Position numbers and translations under genes: made by a program
The notes under the pieces: generated by a model
Seen by the model: only the letters and a program-made list of their open reading frames with translations
The model's database searches: none
Told to the model about the DNA's origin: nothing
Assembly: GCA_000961595.1 (NCBI GenBank)
Contig: LADO01000003.1
Span: forward strand, 31,151-95,150
Source: Peptococcaceae bacterium BRH_c4b
GTDB lineage: Bacteria; Bacillota; Desulfotomaculia; Desulfotomaculales; Desulfocucumaceae
Direction: 5' to 3'
Length of the DNA: 64,000 nt
Shown: piece by piece, positions 52,532-62,375 of the stretch
How the letters are laid out: every line of letters starts with the position of its first letter
Numbering within the stretch: position 1 is the first letter of the stretch

Positions 52532-54050
52532 TCTGCCCGGCCTCTTTCATCAGGTTTGATATATTTTTAGCCGCATCTATAAGGGTACTTCTGTGCCCGG
52601 CGCTTAGTTTTTCCCCGGCCTCCATCAGCCGGGATAAGTCCGGCAGATCCTGTAAGGCCTGGCGCAGTTTCCCAGCGGCTCCTTCAATTTGCTCCAGGGG
52701 CAGGTCATCAAAAACACCGCTGGTTACTGCCAGCAGAACAGCAATCTGCTCAGGGATAGGAATAGGCTTATACTGTGGCTGCTTTAGTATTTCCCGTACC
52801 CGCTTGCCGTGCTCCAAGGTGCGGCGGGTCTCTTCGTCCAGCCGCATGCTGAAGCGGGAAAAGGCCTCCAGCTCCTCAAACTGCGCGTAAGACAGGCGCA
52901 GGTCGCCGGCCACCGACCGGTAGGCGGGCAGCTGAGTTTTGCCACCAACCCGGGACACAGATTTACCTACATCCACTGCCGGCAGCACACCCTTTTGGAA
53001 CAGTACGGGGGAAAGGTAAATTTGTCCGTCGGTAATAGAGATGAGGTTTGTAGGAATGTAGGCGGCCAGGTTCTGCGCTTCGGTTTCAACTATGGGCAGT
53101 GCGGTCAGTGAGCCGCCCCCGCGTTTTGCATTTAAATGGGTGGAGCGTTCAAGCAGGCGGGAGTGAATATAAAAGATGTCTCCCGGAAAGGCTTCCCGCC
53201 CCGGAGGTCGCCGCATCAACAGGGACATTTCCCGGTAGGCCTGGGCGTGCCGGGTCAGATCATCGTAAATAATAAGAATATCGCGCCCCTGCTCCATGAA
53301 GTATTCCGCTATGCTGGTTGCGGCGTAGGGGGTAATGAACTGCAGGCCGGCCGGGTCGGCCCCGTCAGCCACCACCACGATGCTGTACTCCATGGCCCCA
53401 TATGCGTGCAGGTCGTCTACCAGTTTGGCCACGGCGGTGCCCCTTTGCCCGATGGCGCAGTAAATGCAGAGCACATCCTTGCCCTTTTGGTTGATCATGG
53501 TATCCAGGGCAATGGCAGTTTTACCGGTCTGGCGGTCTCCTATGATCAGCTGGCGCTGGCCCCGGCCCACGGGGATCATGGCATCCACCACTTTAATTCC
53601 TGTCTGCAGGGGTACAGTCACAGGCGCACGGTCCATGATGGCTGCCGCTTTCCGCTCCACCGGGCGCCGTTCCGCAGCCCGCACCGGGCCACGGTTGTCC
53701 AGGGGACGGCCGGTGGCATCTACAACCCGGCCCAGCAGGGCCTCTCCCACCGGTACATCCAGAACCCGGCCGGTGCGCTGTACAGTGGAGCCGGACTTTA
53801 AATCTTCACCCACATCCAGCAGCACCACACCCACTTCATCGGGGTCCAAATTGAAGGCCATTCCCAGGCGGTCTCCGGGAAAACGCACCAGTTCATCCAA
53901 CTTTACCCCGGGCAAGCCTTGAACCCGGGCTATCCCATCGTTTACATAAACCAGCACGCCGGTCTCCTGCCCGTGCAATTCCGCCCGGTGGTTTTGGTTT
54001 ACCCGGTCAAAAGTGGTAAATATTTCATTCAGTATCTCTTTTGTTTCCAT
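52518..54050 (-). CDS. atpA: N-type ATP synthase alpha subunit
   Basis: A 510-residue non-catalytic nucleotide-binding subunit. Walker [30 protein letters not shown] (with [20 protein letters not shown]) and the arginine-finger region [10 protein letters not shown] are present. Ordinary F-type alpha has SVSRVGGAAQ there; the KT variant is in keeping with the N-type group. It forms the alpha3-beta3 head with the atpD product, whose gene is at the far end of the operon. The gene starts 10 nt after atpF. Confidence 0.94.
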   Translation of the reverse strand: METKEILNEIFTTFDRVNQNHRAELHGQETGVLVYVNDGIARVQGLPGVKLDELVRFPGDRLGMAFNLDPDEVGVVLLDVGEDLKSGSTVQRTGRVLDVPVGEALLGRVVDATGRPLDNRGPVRAAERRPVERKAAAIMDRAPVTVPLQTGIKVVDAMIPVGRGQRQLIIGDRQTGKTAIALDTMINQKGKDVLCIYCAIGQRGTAVAKLVDDLHAYGAMEYSIVVVADGADPAGLQFITPYAATSIAEYFMEQGRDILIIYDDLTRHAQAYREMSLLMRRPPGREAFPGDIFYIHSRLLERSTHLNAKRGGGSLTALPIVETEAQNLAAYIPTNLISITDGQIYLSPVLFQKGVLPAVDVGKSVSRVGGKTQLPAYRSVAGDLRLSYAQFEELEAFSRFSMRLDEETRRTLEHGKRVREILKQPQYKPIPIPEQIAVLLAVTSGVFDDLPLEQIEGAAGKLRQALQDLPDLSRLMEAGEKLSAGHRSTLIDAAKNISNLMKEAGQNADS

Positions 54051-54059
54051 TTTTCACCC

Positions 54060-54884
54060 TCAGCCGACCTTTTCTTTCTCTAACCGGGTATCGGCTTGTG
54101 TTTTAACTTGATTCTGTGTCTTAGCCTGGTTTTCTTCTTCCAGTATCCTTCCAAAATCTTCTTCCAGGCTCTTTAGATAGCCATCCAGGTTCCATGCTAC
54201 CTGTCGGCCATGGGCGTTCATTTCGATACCGCAAAGCAGCTCCGGTGTAGTTTCAAAGCGCACCTGGATTCCTTTAAATGGCTTCACTAATGTATCAATT
54301 ATTTTTTGCCTTTCCCCTTGTTCCAGGTCAAAGGCACTATTAAGCACTGCTGTTCCTCCTGCATCCTGGATCGCCCCGGCAAACTGTGCCAGGGTACTTT
54401 GATCCAGTGAGTCGAACTGCCTGATAAAACTGTCCACCATGGCCCGGTTGAGATCGGCCCCGGCGAGGTCCTCCAGGGCGAGTCTGGCAATGCTGTAAAC
54501 CTGTTTGCCGGCCCGCTGGCGAAGCTCCTGTATAAATAATTCCTTTTGCTGCTGTATCTCCTCATACCATTTAGCCTGACTTGCCCCAGCCTCATCCCGT
54601 GCCTTTTGAAGCAATTCTTTGCGCAGGTTATCAGCCTCAGCACGGGCTTCCCCAAGCTTTTCTTCACGTTGCCCGGCCAATTCTTTGATCTGTTCCTGAT
54701 AGGATTGGGCCAGGTTTTCGGCGTCCGCCATTTTTTTAGCGGTCTCTGCCAGCATGGCTTCAATATTTGCCTCCCGCTGGTCCATTGATTTGGTGACGGG
54801 ATCATACAAAAAGCGCTTCAAAAGGAAAACAAACACTAGGAAATTGATGATTTGGGCAATCACCGTAAACCAGTCGACGTTCAT
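54060..54884 (-). CDS. atpF: N-type ATP synthase b subunit (long, delta-like C-terminus)
   Basis: A 274-residue stator subunit. One N-terminal membrane helix (IAQIINFLVFVFLLKRFLYD) is followed by a long charged coiled coil (about 40-130). The remainder (about 140-250) resembles the delta subunit, including PELLCGIEMNAHGRQVAWNL near the end. The operon has no separate delta gene (atpH), so this fusion-like b subunit presumably supplies the delta role in joining the stalk to the head. GGAGGT lies 7 nt before ATG 54884. Confidence 0.9.
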   Translation of the reverse strand: MNVDWFTVIAQIINFLVFVFLLKRFLYDPVTKSMDQREANIEAMLAETAKKMADAENLAQSYQEQIKELAGQREEKLGEARAEADNLRKELLQKARDEAGASQAKWYEEIQQQKELFIQELRQRAGKQVYSIARLALEDLAGADLNRAMVDSFIRQFDSLDQSTLAQFAGAIQDAGGTAVLNSAFDLEQGERQKIIDTLVKPFKGIQVRFETTPELLCGIEMNAHGRQVAWNLDGYLKSLEEDFGRILEEENQAKTQNQVKTQADTRLEKEKVG

Positions 54885-54886
54885 AA

Positions 54887-55165
54887 TTAACCTCCGATGC
54901 TGGCCACCACTAATTTCCAGAAGGGATTGGCAAAAATAAGAATCAGGGAAACCACAAAGCAGTAAATGGAAAGTGACTCAATCATGGCCAGGCCAACAAA
55001 CAGCGTCCGGCTGATGGTGTTGGCCTCATCCGGCTGCTGGGCGATGGAATTCAGTGCCTGGGCCACAGCCCGGCCTTCAGCCAGTGCCGGTCCAATGGAG
55101 CCGATGGCAATTGTCAGCCCCGACATAATTATGGATACCATGGCGATCATCCCGATGTTGTCCAT
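54887..55165 (-). CDS. atpE: N-type ATP synthase c subunit
   Basis: A 92-residue two-helix rotor subunit. Helix 1: GSIGPALAEGRAVAQ; loop: NSIAQQPDE; helix 2: GLAMIESLSIYCFVVSLILI. There is a Glu in helix 1 (LAEGRA) at the place where Na+ F-type c rings have Gln, and the conserved Glu plus Ser in helix 2 (IESLSIY). This paired-carboxylate site with E-S-x2-IY is typical of N-type c subunits and close to Na+-binding signatures. Ion choice cannot be settled from sequence. The start is ATG 55165, 9 nt after AAGGAG; ATG 55174 overlaps that site. Confidence 0.93.
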   Translation of the reverse strand: MDNIGMIAMVSIIMSGLTIAIGSIGPALAEGRAVAQALNSIAQQPDEANTISRTLFVGLAMIESLSIYCFVVSLILIFANPFWKLVVASIGG

Positions 55166-55178
55166 ATCAACCATCTCC

Positions 55179-55892
55179 TTACTTAATTAAACTTTCCTGA
55201 TTGGATTGCTGTTTTTTTTGTTCCTCTTCCTGGGAGGCCGTGGCCGAAGCGATATAGACCACAGCCAGTATAGCAAAAATATAGGCCTGGATTAGCCCGG
55301 TCAGGAGACCAAGGGCCTCCATGATAATAGGAAAAAAGATGGGGGCAATGCCCAAAAGTATCGCCAGAATAACACTGCCGCTCATGATGTTCCCGTAAAG
55401 TCGGACAGCCAGGGAGAGGGTACGGCTTATTTCCCCAATTATATGAAAGGGCAGCATGATCACAGACGGTTTTATATAATGCTTTAAGTACCCTAACAGG
55501 CCTTTCTGGGCTATGCCAAAGATAGGCACGCTGAGCAATACACACAGGGCCAGAGCTGTGGTGGTGGATAATGAGCCCGTCGGCGGCTCATAGCCCGGCA
55601 CGATAATGAGTAAATTTGAGACAGCAATGAATAAAAAGAGCGAGCCGACAAAGGGGAGGTACAGCCCCGGGTCCTGCCGGCTTATCTCCCTGATTTGGTC
55701 CCTCATGTAGGTTACCAGGGCTTCCAGAAAGTTTTGCCAGCGGGTCATTTTGGTATCCGCTGTTAGCTTGCGGGTTGCCAGCCAGGACAAAACCAGCAGC
55801 AGTCCCATGATCACCCAGGTATAGAGTATGGTGGCGTTCAAGGAAAAAAATTTCCAGTGCCAGAACAAAACGGCGTCAGGACTCAGACTCAT
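55179..55892 (-). CDS. atpB: N-type ATP synthase a subunit
   Basis: A 237-residue membrane subunit forming the ion half-channels. It has five to six hydrophobic helices, and the essential arginine lies in SRTLSLAVRLYGNIMSG, followed by the final helices (LLTGLIQAYIFAILAVVYIA). The start is ATG 55892 (MSLSPDAVLFWHWK), 6 nt after GGAGGG; the ATG two codons upstream touches that site. It begins inside the 3' end of atpR (about 17-nt overlap), showing tight coupling. Confidence 0.93.
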   Translation of the reverse strand: MSLSPDAVLFWHWKFFSLNATILYTWVIMGLLLVLSWLATRKLTADTKMTRWQNFLEALVTYMRDQIREISRQDPGLYLPFVGSLFLFIAVSNLLIIVPGYEPPTGSLSTTTALALCVLLSVPIFGIAQKGLLGYLKHYIKPSVIMLPFHIIGEISRTLSLAVRLYGNIMSGSVILAILLGIAPIFFPIIMEALGLLTGLIQAYIFAILAVVYIASATASQEEEQKKQQSNQESLIK

Positions 55893-56217
55893 TGCCATCC
55901 CTCCTTCCAGATATACTGCCAGCTCTAATCTTTACGGGACCTGTTCGCCGGATCAGTATATACCGTACCAGCACAAAGCCCGCTAAACATACCAAAAGGC
56001 GTTCCCACCGGCCTCCCATCACCAGGTAAAAGCCAATAAGGCTGATGCCCATGCGTAAAATTACACTGGTGACTGTCAGCAGCCCTGGTCGTCTTGATAT
56101 GGGCAGGAGCTGCACTGTAAGCCACAGACCCCCGAAAAAGAACAGCCCCAGGCCGGTTCCTGCCACAAACGCTGCCAATAATTGACATGGACTGGCTGTC
56201 ATCTTCTTCGCCCCCAT
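55876..56217 (-). CDS. atpR: N-ATPase-specific subunit AtpR
   Basis: A 113-residue protein with three hydrophobic helices (AGTGLGLFFFGGLWLTVQLL, SVILRMGISLIGFYLVMGG, LLVCLAGFVLVRYILI). Arginines within helices 2 and 3 are a hallmark of AtpR, suggested in the literature to interact with the c-ring carboxylates. The gene is found only in N-type operons, between atpQ and atpB, as here. The start may be ATG 56217 or the ATG five codons later; neither has a strong ribosome site. Confidence 0.85.
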   Translation of the reverse strand: MGAKKMTASPCQLLAAFVAGTGLGLFFFGGLWLTVQLLPISRRPGLLTVTSVILRMGISLIGFYLVMGGRWERLLVCLAGFVLVRYILIRRTGPVKIRAGSISGRRDGNESES

Positions 56218-56229
56218 ATGCTGCCATGA

Positions 56230-56541
56230 TCAGTCACGTTTTCTCTCTTTTTCAACCCAGTACCAGGCATTGGCGCACCCCATCATTAAGCCGCCCACCA
56301 GCAGCATTAAAGTCCAGGAAAAACGGCCCGGCCATTTCCCATCAATCCAAACCCCCAGGGCTATGCCCAATAAAGTGGGGATGGCCACCGACCAACCGAT
56401 CATGCCTAGCATACCCAGCCCAAACCAAACACTGCCCTGCTGCTGCCGGGCCCGGATCTTGCGGTTTTCTTTCTTGCCTATTTTTTCGGCCAGGCCGTCG
56501 TTGCCGTTTTGAAGGCCATCGTTTTGCGGCGGGTCAGCCAT
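56230..56541 (-). CDS. atpQ: N-ATPase-specific subunit AtpQ
   Basis: A 103-residue protein with a charged N-terminus and two membrane helices (GLGMLGMIGWSVAIPTLLGI; TLMLLVGGLMMGCANAWYWV). It has the AtpQ pattern GWSVAIPTLLGIALGVWIDG and WPGRFSW, distantly like AtpI/UncI, which aids c-ring assembly. The start is ATG 56541 behind GGAGG; the longer frame to 56652 is antisense-free extension into atpC. It overlaps atpC by 8 nt. Confidence 0.87.
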   Translation of the reverse strand: MADPPQNDGLQNGNDGLAEKIGKKENRKIRARQQQGSVWFGLGMLGMIGWSVAIPTLLGIALGVWIDGKWPGRFSWTLMLLVGGLMMGCANAWYWVEKERKRD

Positions 56542-56928
56542 GAGTTTTATCCTCCAATTTAATGAAGCGTCTGACGAAGCTAGCTTCCAGGCTGGCCATA
56601 ACAGAGCGGGTTTGCTTCTCCCCCTCATCCAGGGCCTTAAATTCCTTTTCAACTGTCTGTCTTAAACTACCCAGATTAGGGCCCCGTACGGCGTGTCTGG
56701 TTGAAACAAGTACCTCCGGGCCGCATTTGACCAGTGTGCCTTCATCAATGGCCAGAAATGTTTCCCGGCCATCCGTTGTTTCAAAGGATAAAAGTCCGGG
56801 CACCAGGGAGGTGACGAAGTCAATGTGGCGGGGCAGAAGGCAAAAAGCACCGTTTTCAGCCTCTGCCGATACCTTGCGCACTTCTTCTTCCAGAAATAAT
56901 TCAGTGGGAAGCATCACCTTCAGCTTCA

Positions 56929-56929
<1 letters not shown>
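56534..56929 (-). CDS. atpC: N-type ATP synthase epsilon subunit
   Basis: A 131-residue epsilon subunit. The N-terminal beta-sandwich (MKLKVMLPTELFLEEEVRKV; NGAFCLLPRHIDFVTSLVPG) and a C-terminal helical pair (VEKEFKALDEGEKQTRSVMA) fit the family. It links the rotor to the head and can inhibit hydrolysis. Start and atpD stop overlap as TAATG. Position directly after atpD follows N-type gene order. Confidence 0.9.
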
Positions 56930-58371
<1,442 letters not shown>

Positions 58372-58436
58372 TTATTAATAGGATTATTTCCACGATTATT
58401 ATTAAAAACCTGCACCAAAGGAAAAAGACCTTGAGC

Positions 58437-58705
58437 GTGACGCAACGTTCCCCTTTAGGGATGAGAGGGGGACGTTATGAAAGCGCCGGGATAAACCGGC
58501 ATAGAGAAGGGGATGAAAGAGCCCCACGTGAAAGGAGTAGCTGTACTTTACCATTACGACCCCGAGTCATGCGCGGGTAACCGTGAGGCTACACGTGAAG
58601 CGTTGACAGGGGAAAACGCAGGCCACCAGTCCGGGGTTACGACCTCGTACAACGACAGGGAAGGCAACACGGTATGACGGCGTTAAGCAACGAGTCGTAT
58701 ACTCA
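58437..58705 (+). ncRNA. Structured RNA, probable group II intron domain I remnant
   Basis: A stem-rich, non-coding stretch of about 270 nt. Visible pairings include AACGTTCCCC with GGGGGACGTT, GCCGG/CCGGC (58482 region), GGGG/CCCC around ATGAAAGAG, GCGTT/AACGC, and GTATGAC with GTCGTATAC at the end. GTGACGC near the 5' end and CGACAGGGAAGGCAACACGG near 58650 resemble the 5' portion of bacterial group II introns. No reverse transcriptase or domain V/VI follows; the next sequence is a truncated permease. It seems to be the left end of an intron that lost the rest. The class is uncertain. Confidence 0.5.
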
Positions 58706-59027
58706 GGGATCAGGTTTACTAGGCATAACTATTTCTTTTGTAATGGGTTCTGTTGCCGCCGGGCCACTATATGCAGCTTTCCCTATAGCTGCGGTCTTAA
58801 TTAAAAAGGGAAGTAAGTTTTCAAATATACTAATTTTTATCGGGGCATGGTCTACTACTAAGATACCAATGCTACTGTTTGAAGCGTCTTCGATGGGATG
58901 GAAGTTTATGCTTACAAGATTTATTATAAATATACCTGGAATAGCTTTAATTGCTTATGTTATTGAAAGGATGATTACACGTCAGGAAAAAGAACTCATA
59001 TATGAAAACGTCAAAATGATTGAATAA
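58706..59027 (+). pseudogene. Permease (DUF318/UPF0718-like), C-terminal fragment
   Basis: From about 58710 the frame reads SGLLGITISFVMGSVAAGPL, YAAFPIAAVLIKKGSKFSNI, then IGAWSTTKIPMLLFEASSMG and a last helix. This is the C-terminal third of a DUF318-type membrane permease, with AGPLYAAFP and GAWSTTKIPMLLFE as its strongest motifs. The only ATG (58674) lies in the structured RNA, so the N-terminal helices are gone. It is cut exactly where the RNA ends. Confidence 0.7.
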
Positions 59028-59033
59028 AAAAGG

Positions 59034-59059
59034 AATTCAACAATTCAACAACCGGCACC
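59034..59059. repeat. 26-bp dispersed repeat, copy 2
   Basis: Reverse complement of the repeat at 45174-45199, identical over 26 nt. It is followed by a direct repeat of CGGCACCATTTTA (59053 and 59075 region), just beyond the end of the guanylyltransferase gene. Confidence 0.85.
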
Positions 59060-59084
59060 ATTTTACCATTTTATCGGCACCATT

Positions 59085-60158
59085 TTATAGCACCTTGTCA
59101 AACCCTTGATCATTCAATGCCTGCACGACCTTTTTTATCTCTTGTGCCCGGCTTTTGTGGCAGATTAGCAAGCTGTCATGGTCGTTTACAATAATCAGGT
59201 TTTCGATTCCTAACAGTGCCACGGTCTTGTCCTTGGAGATAACACAGGTATTGACCGTATCCACCAAGACCCCTTCGCCGTGCAGAACATTGCCGAGTTC
59301 GTCCTTTTCAATGTATCTTTCCAGGGCGGTCCAACTCCCGATGTCGTCCCACCCGAAGTCGCAGGGAATGACTAAAACGTTGTCGGCACGTTCCATTATG
59401 CCATAATCTATTGAGACTTTTGGTAGTTCCGAGTAGACTTTTTTAGCCGTTTTTTCGTAGTGGTCATTCCCTAGGCTGTCTTTGATTTCCTTAAGCCCCT
59501 TTGCAAGTGAGGGAATGTGTTTTTCTATTTTTTCGCGTAGCATGTCGATTCGCCAAACAAACATGCCGCTGTTCCAGAGGTAGTCCCCGCTGGAGAGGAA
59601 CTCCAGGGCGCGGGCGCGGTCCGGCTTTTCCAGGAAGCGGACGGCCTGGTAGGCCGGTATTCCGGCAAAGGTGTCAATCAACTCGCCGCGGTGAATGTAG
59701 CCGTACCCGGTTTCAGGGCTGTGGGGGGTGATGCCCAGGGTAACTATTTTATCTCCCCGGCCTGCGGTGGCTACGGCACTTCTCAGTACTTCTTGAAAAT
59801 GGCGCACGTTGCCGATATAATGGTCGGCCGGCAGAACAATCATGACCTCCCGGGGGTTTTTTTGCCCCAGGACCAGGGCGGCCAGCCCTATGGCTGCGGC
59901 AGTGTCCCGGCCAAACGGCTCGATAATGATGTTTTCTTCGGGCAACTTAGGGACCTGCTCCAGGATGGTGTCTTTAAATTCCGCACCGGCCACGACATAG
60001 GTGTCCGATATTCCGACCAGGTCCTCGACTCTTTCTACGGTCAGCTGCAGCATGGTCTTTTCGCCGATGAGGTTCAAGAATTGCTTTGGCCTGGCCATTC
60101 TGCTCCGCGGCCAGAACCTTTCTCCCCTGCCGCCGGCCATAATAACTGCGAAAGGCAC
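59085..60158 (-). CDS. manC: Mannose-1-phosphate guanylyltransferase
   Basis: A 357-residue enzyme making GDP-mannose from mannose-1-phosphate and GTP. The nucleotidyltransferase loop is MAGGRGERFWPRSR, followed by RPKQFLNLIG; ENIIIEPFGRDTAAAIGLAA, VLPADHYI, RFLEKPDRARA, WNSGMFVW and DFGWDDIGSW follow in family order. It is the short single-function form without the isomerase domain, which is supplied by the divergent manA. The start is GTG 60158 (MPFAVIMAGG), 6 nt after AAGGGGGG. Confidence 0.93.
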   Translation of the reverse strand: MPFAVIMAGGRGERFWPRSRMARPKQFLNLIGEKTMLQLTVERVEDLVGISDTYVVAGAEFKDTILEQVPKLPEENIIIEPFGRDTAAAIGLAALVLGQKNPREVMIVLPADHYIGNVRHFQEVLRSAVATAGRGDKIVTLGITPHSPETGYGYIHRGELIDTFAGIPAYQAVRFLEKPDRARALEFLSSGDYLWNSGMFVWRIDMLREKIEKHIPSLAKGLKEIKDSLGNDHYEKTAKKVYSELPKVSIDYGIMERADNVLVIPCDFGWDDIGSWTALERYIEKDELGNVLHGEGVLVDTVNTCVISKDKTVALLGIENLIIVNDHDSLLICHKSRAQEIKKVVQALNDQGFDKVL

Positions 60159-60295
60159 AGTAATCCCCCCTTCCAATAAATACAATTATACCATACAGGC
60201 TGGAGGTATATACTAGGATTGGTAGAATTACTTATCATGAGTAAATATTTAACGCAATAACCCTTTATCTAAGAACTTTTTTGATGCACCAACTG

Positions 60296-60323
60296 AAGGA
60301 GGTAATAAAAAGGAGGTAATAAA
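60296..60323 (+). promoter_or_regulatory. Tandemly duplicated ribosome binding site of manA
   Basis: AAGGAGGTAATAAA occurs twice in tandem (60296-60309 and 60310-60323). The second copy is correctly spaced for ATG 60325; the first faces no start codon. Confidence 0.85.
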
Positions 60324-60324
60324 T

Positions 60325-61290
60325 ATGAAACCATATCCTCTTATATTTGAACCAGTATTTAAAGAAAGAATATGGGGCGGTTCTAGATTAGAGCAAATTT
60401 TTAATTGCAAAAAACCAAAAGGACATATTGGGGAAGCCTGGATTGTATCAGATTATCCTGAAGGTAAAAGCCCAATCATGAACGGGGAACTTTCTGGAAA
60501 ATTTCTAAGTGAAGTAATGAAAACACACTCAAAATGGTTTTCCCAGTTCCATTTAGAAAAATTTCCACTCCTGGTTAAGCTGCTGGACGCAAATGATGAT
60601 TTATCTGTTCAGGTTCATCCCGGTGATGAATATGCTATGATAAATGAGAAGGGTGGAAGCGGTAAAACAGAATGCTGGTATATTATAGATTCGGCGCCTG
60701 GTGCCGCGATAATAATCGGTCATCGTGCAAAAGACAGGAGAGAATTTGCGGAACTAGCAAGAGAGAATCGATGGAATGAATTGTTAGTACGAGTTCCTGT
60801 TAAAGCAGGAGAGTTTTTCTTTATTCCCAGTGGTGCAGTACATGCCTTAGGGAAAGGAATATTATTACTTGAAGTTCAGCAAAGCTCAGATATTACTTAT
60901 CGAATTTATGACTATGATAGAATTGGACTTGATGGCAATAAGAGGGAATTGCATCTAGAAAAAGCTATTGATGTTATCGAATTTAATGGGGGAAATTATC
61001 AAACTGTACCTAATGTAGTTAGGGAAAATGATCTTGTAAAAACAATATTAATATCATGTAATCACTTTGCTGTTGAAAAATGGATAGTTGAGAATATGCA
61101 TGTTTTCAAGTCATTAAAGGTGTTTGTGCTAATTTATATAGTTGATGGAAAAGGACAGCTAATATATGAGGATGGTTTAATACACTTGATAAAAGGCAGT
61201 AGTATTATGGTTCCGGCTAACATGGGTGAATATAAGATTCAGGGTAGAATTGAAGCAATCGCATGCTATATTAATACATCTATTGTGTAG
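60325..61290 (+). CDS. manA: Mannose-6-phosphate isomerase (type I, short)
   Basis: A 321-residue zinc enzyme interconverting fructose-6-phosphate and mannose-6-phosphate. Zinc ligands are visible in LSVQVHPGDEYA (Gln and His), GKTECWYI (Glu) and SGAVHALG (His). The length is that of Bacillus ManA/Pmi. It lies divergent to manC and upstream of glycosyltransferase and GH130 genes, so its product feeds GDP-mannose synthesis. Phosphomannomutase is not in the window. Base use is more AT-rich than in its neighbours, which may mean a separate origin. Confidence 0.93.
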   Translation: MKPYPLIFEPVFKERIWGGSRLEQIFNCKKPKGHIGEAWIVSDYPEGKSPIMNGELSGKFLSEVMKTHSKWFSQFHLEKFPLLVKLLDANDDLSVQVHPGDEYAMINEKGGSGKTECWYIIDSAPGAAIIIGHRAKDRREFAELARENRWNELLVRVPVKAGEFFFIPSGAVHALGKGILLLEVQQSSDITYRIYDYDRIGLDGNKRELHLEKAIDVIEFNGGNYQTVPNVVRENDLVKTILISCNHFAVEKWIVENMHVFKSLKVFVLIYIVDGKGQLIYEDGLIHLIKGSSIMVPANMGEYKIQGRIEAIACYINTSIV

Positions 61291-61334
61291 AAAGTTAAAT
61301 GGATTTAAATAATTCAGGTGGAGGTTTTAAAGCG

Positions 61335-62375
61335 ATGAAGATTGCCATGCTTTCTCCCATAGCCTGGAGGACTCCCCCGCTGGGGTACGGCCCCTGGGAG
61401 CGGGTGGTGTCGCTGCTTACCGAGGGACTTGTTGCCAGGGGGATTGACGTGACTCTTTTCGCCACAGCCGACTCCGTAACACAGGCAAAGCTCCACGCCA
61501 TCGCGCCAATGTCCTATGAGGAGGACAAGAGCCTTGACCCAAAAGTCTGGGAGTGTCTTCACATATCCGAGCTGTTTGAAAGGGCGGGGGATTTCGATTT
61601 GATCCACAATCATTTTGATTTTCTGCCCCTCACTTATTCAGGCCTTACGGACACCCCGGTGCTCACCACCATCCACGGGTTCTCATCACCGAAGATCCTT
61701 CCAGTATACAGAAAATACAACCGCAAGACGCACTACGTAGCTATAAGCAACGCCGACCGCTCGCCGGAGCTTGACTACATTGCCACGGTCTATCACGGGA
61801 TCGACCTGGAAAACTTTACTTTTCAGGAGACGCCAGGGGACTATCTGCTTTTTTTCGGCCGCATTCACCACGACAAGGGGGCCGCAGAGGCGATCCAAAT
61901 TGCAAGGCAGACCGGGATGATGCTGATTCTGGCGGGTGTCATCCAGGACAGGGATTATTACAGATCGGCGGTCGAGCCCCACCTCGACGGTGCCAGGGTC
62001 AGGTATGCAGGTGTCGCGGGGCCGGAGATCAGAAATACGCTGCTTGGCGGAGCGAGGGCACTGCTTCACCCAATCAATTTCAACGAGCCCTTCGGGCTTT
62101 CTGTTGTGGAGGCGGGTGCCTGCGGAACGCCTGTGGTGGCTTACAACAGGGGCTCTATGCCGGAGATCATTGAAAACGGGGCCAACGGTTTCCTGGTCGG
62201 CGACGTTAGTTCTGCGGCAGAGGCGGTGTGCAGCCTGGATGCGATATCGCGCCGGAAGTGCAGGAAGATAGTGGAGGAGAGATTTTCAAGAGAACGCATG
62301 GTGGAGGATTATTTGAGCGTTTATCGTAAAATTATCGACAAAAAAAAGATTAAGTGCCGGGAGGCTTTGCAATGA
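61335..62375 (+). CDS. Glycosyltransferase family 4 protein
   Basis: A 346-residue GT-B glycosyltransferase. The N-terminal half starts MKIAMLSPIAWRTPPLGYGP and has a DLIHNHFDFLPL acceptor-side motif. The C-terminal half has YLLFFGRIHHDKG and the donor-site E-x7-E block FNEPFGLSVVEAGACGTPVV. The start is ATG 61335, 10 nt after GGTGGAGG; the ATG at 61299 lacks a ribosome site. The stop overlaps the GH130 start (ATGA). Genome context points to a mannosyl donor, GDP-mannose, but this is inference. Confidence 0.9.
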   Translation: MKIAMLSPIAWRTPPLGYGPWERVVSLLTEGLVARGIDVTLFATADSVTQAKLHAIAPMSYEEDKSLDPKVWECLHISELFERAGDFDLIHNHFDFLPLTYSGLTDTPVLTTIHGFSSPKILPVYRKYNRKTHYVAISNADRSPELDYIATVYHGIDLENFTFQETPGDYLLFFGRIHHDKGAAEAIQIARQTGMMLILAGVIQDRDYYRSAVEPHLDGARVRYAGVAGPEIRNTLLGGARALLHPINFNEPFGLSVVEAGACGTPVVAYNRGSMPEIIENGANGFLVGDVSSAAEAVCSLDAISRRKCRKIVEERFSRERMVEDYLSVYRKIIDKKKIKCREALQ

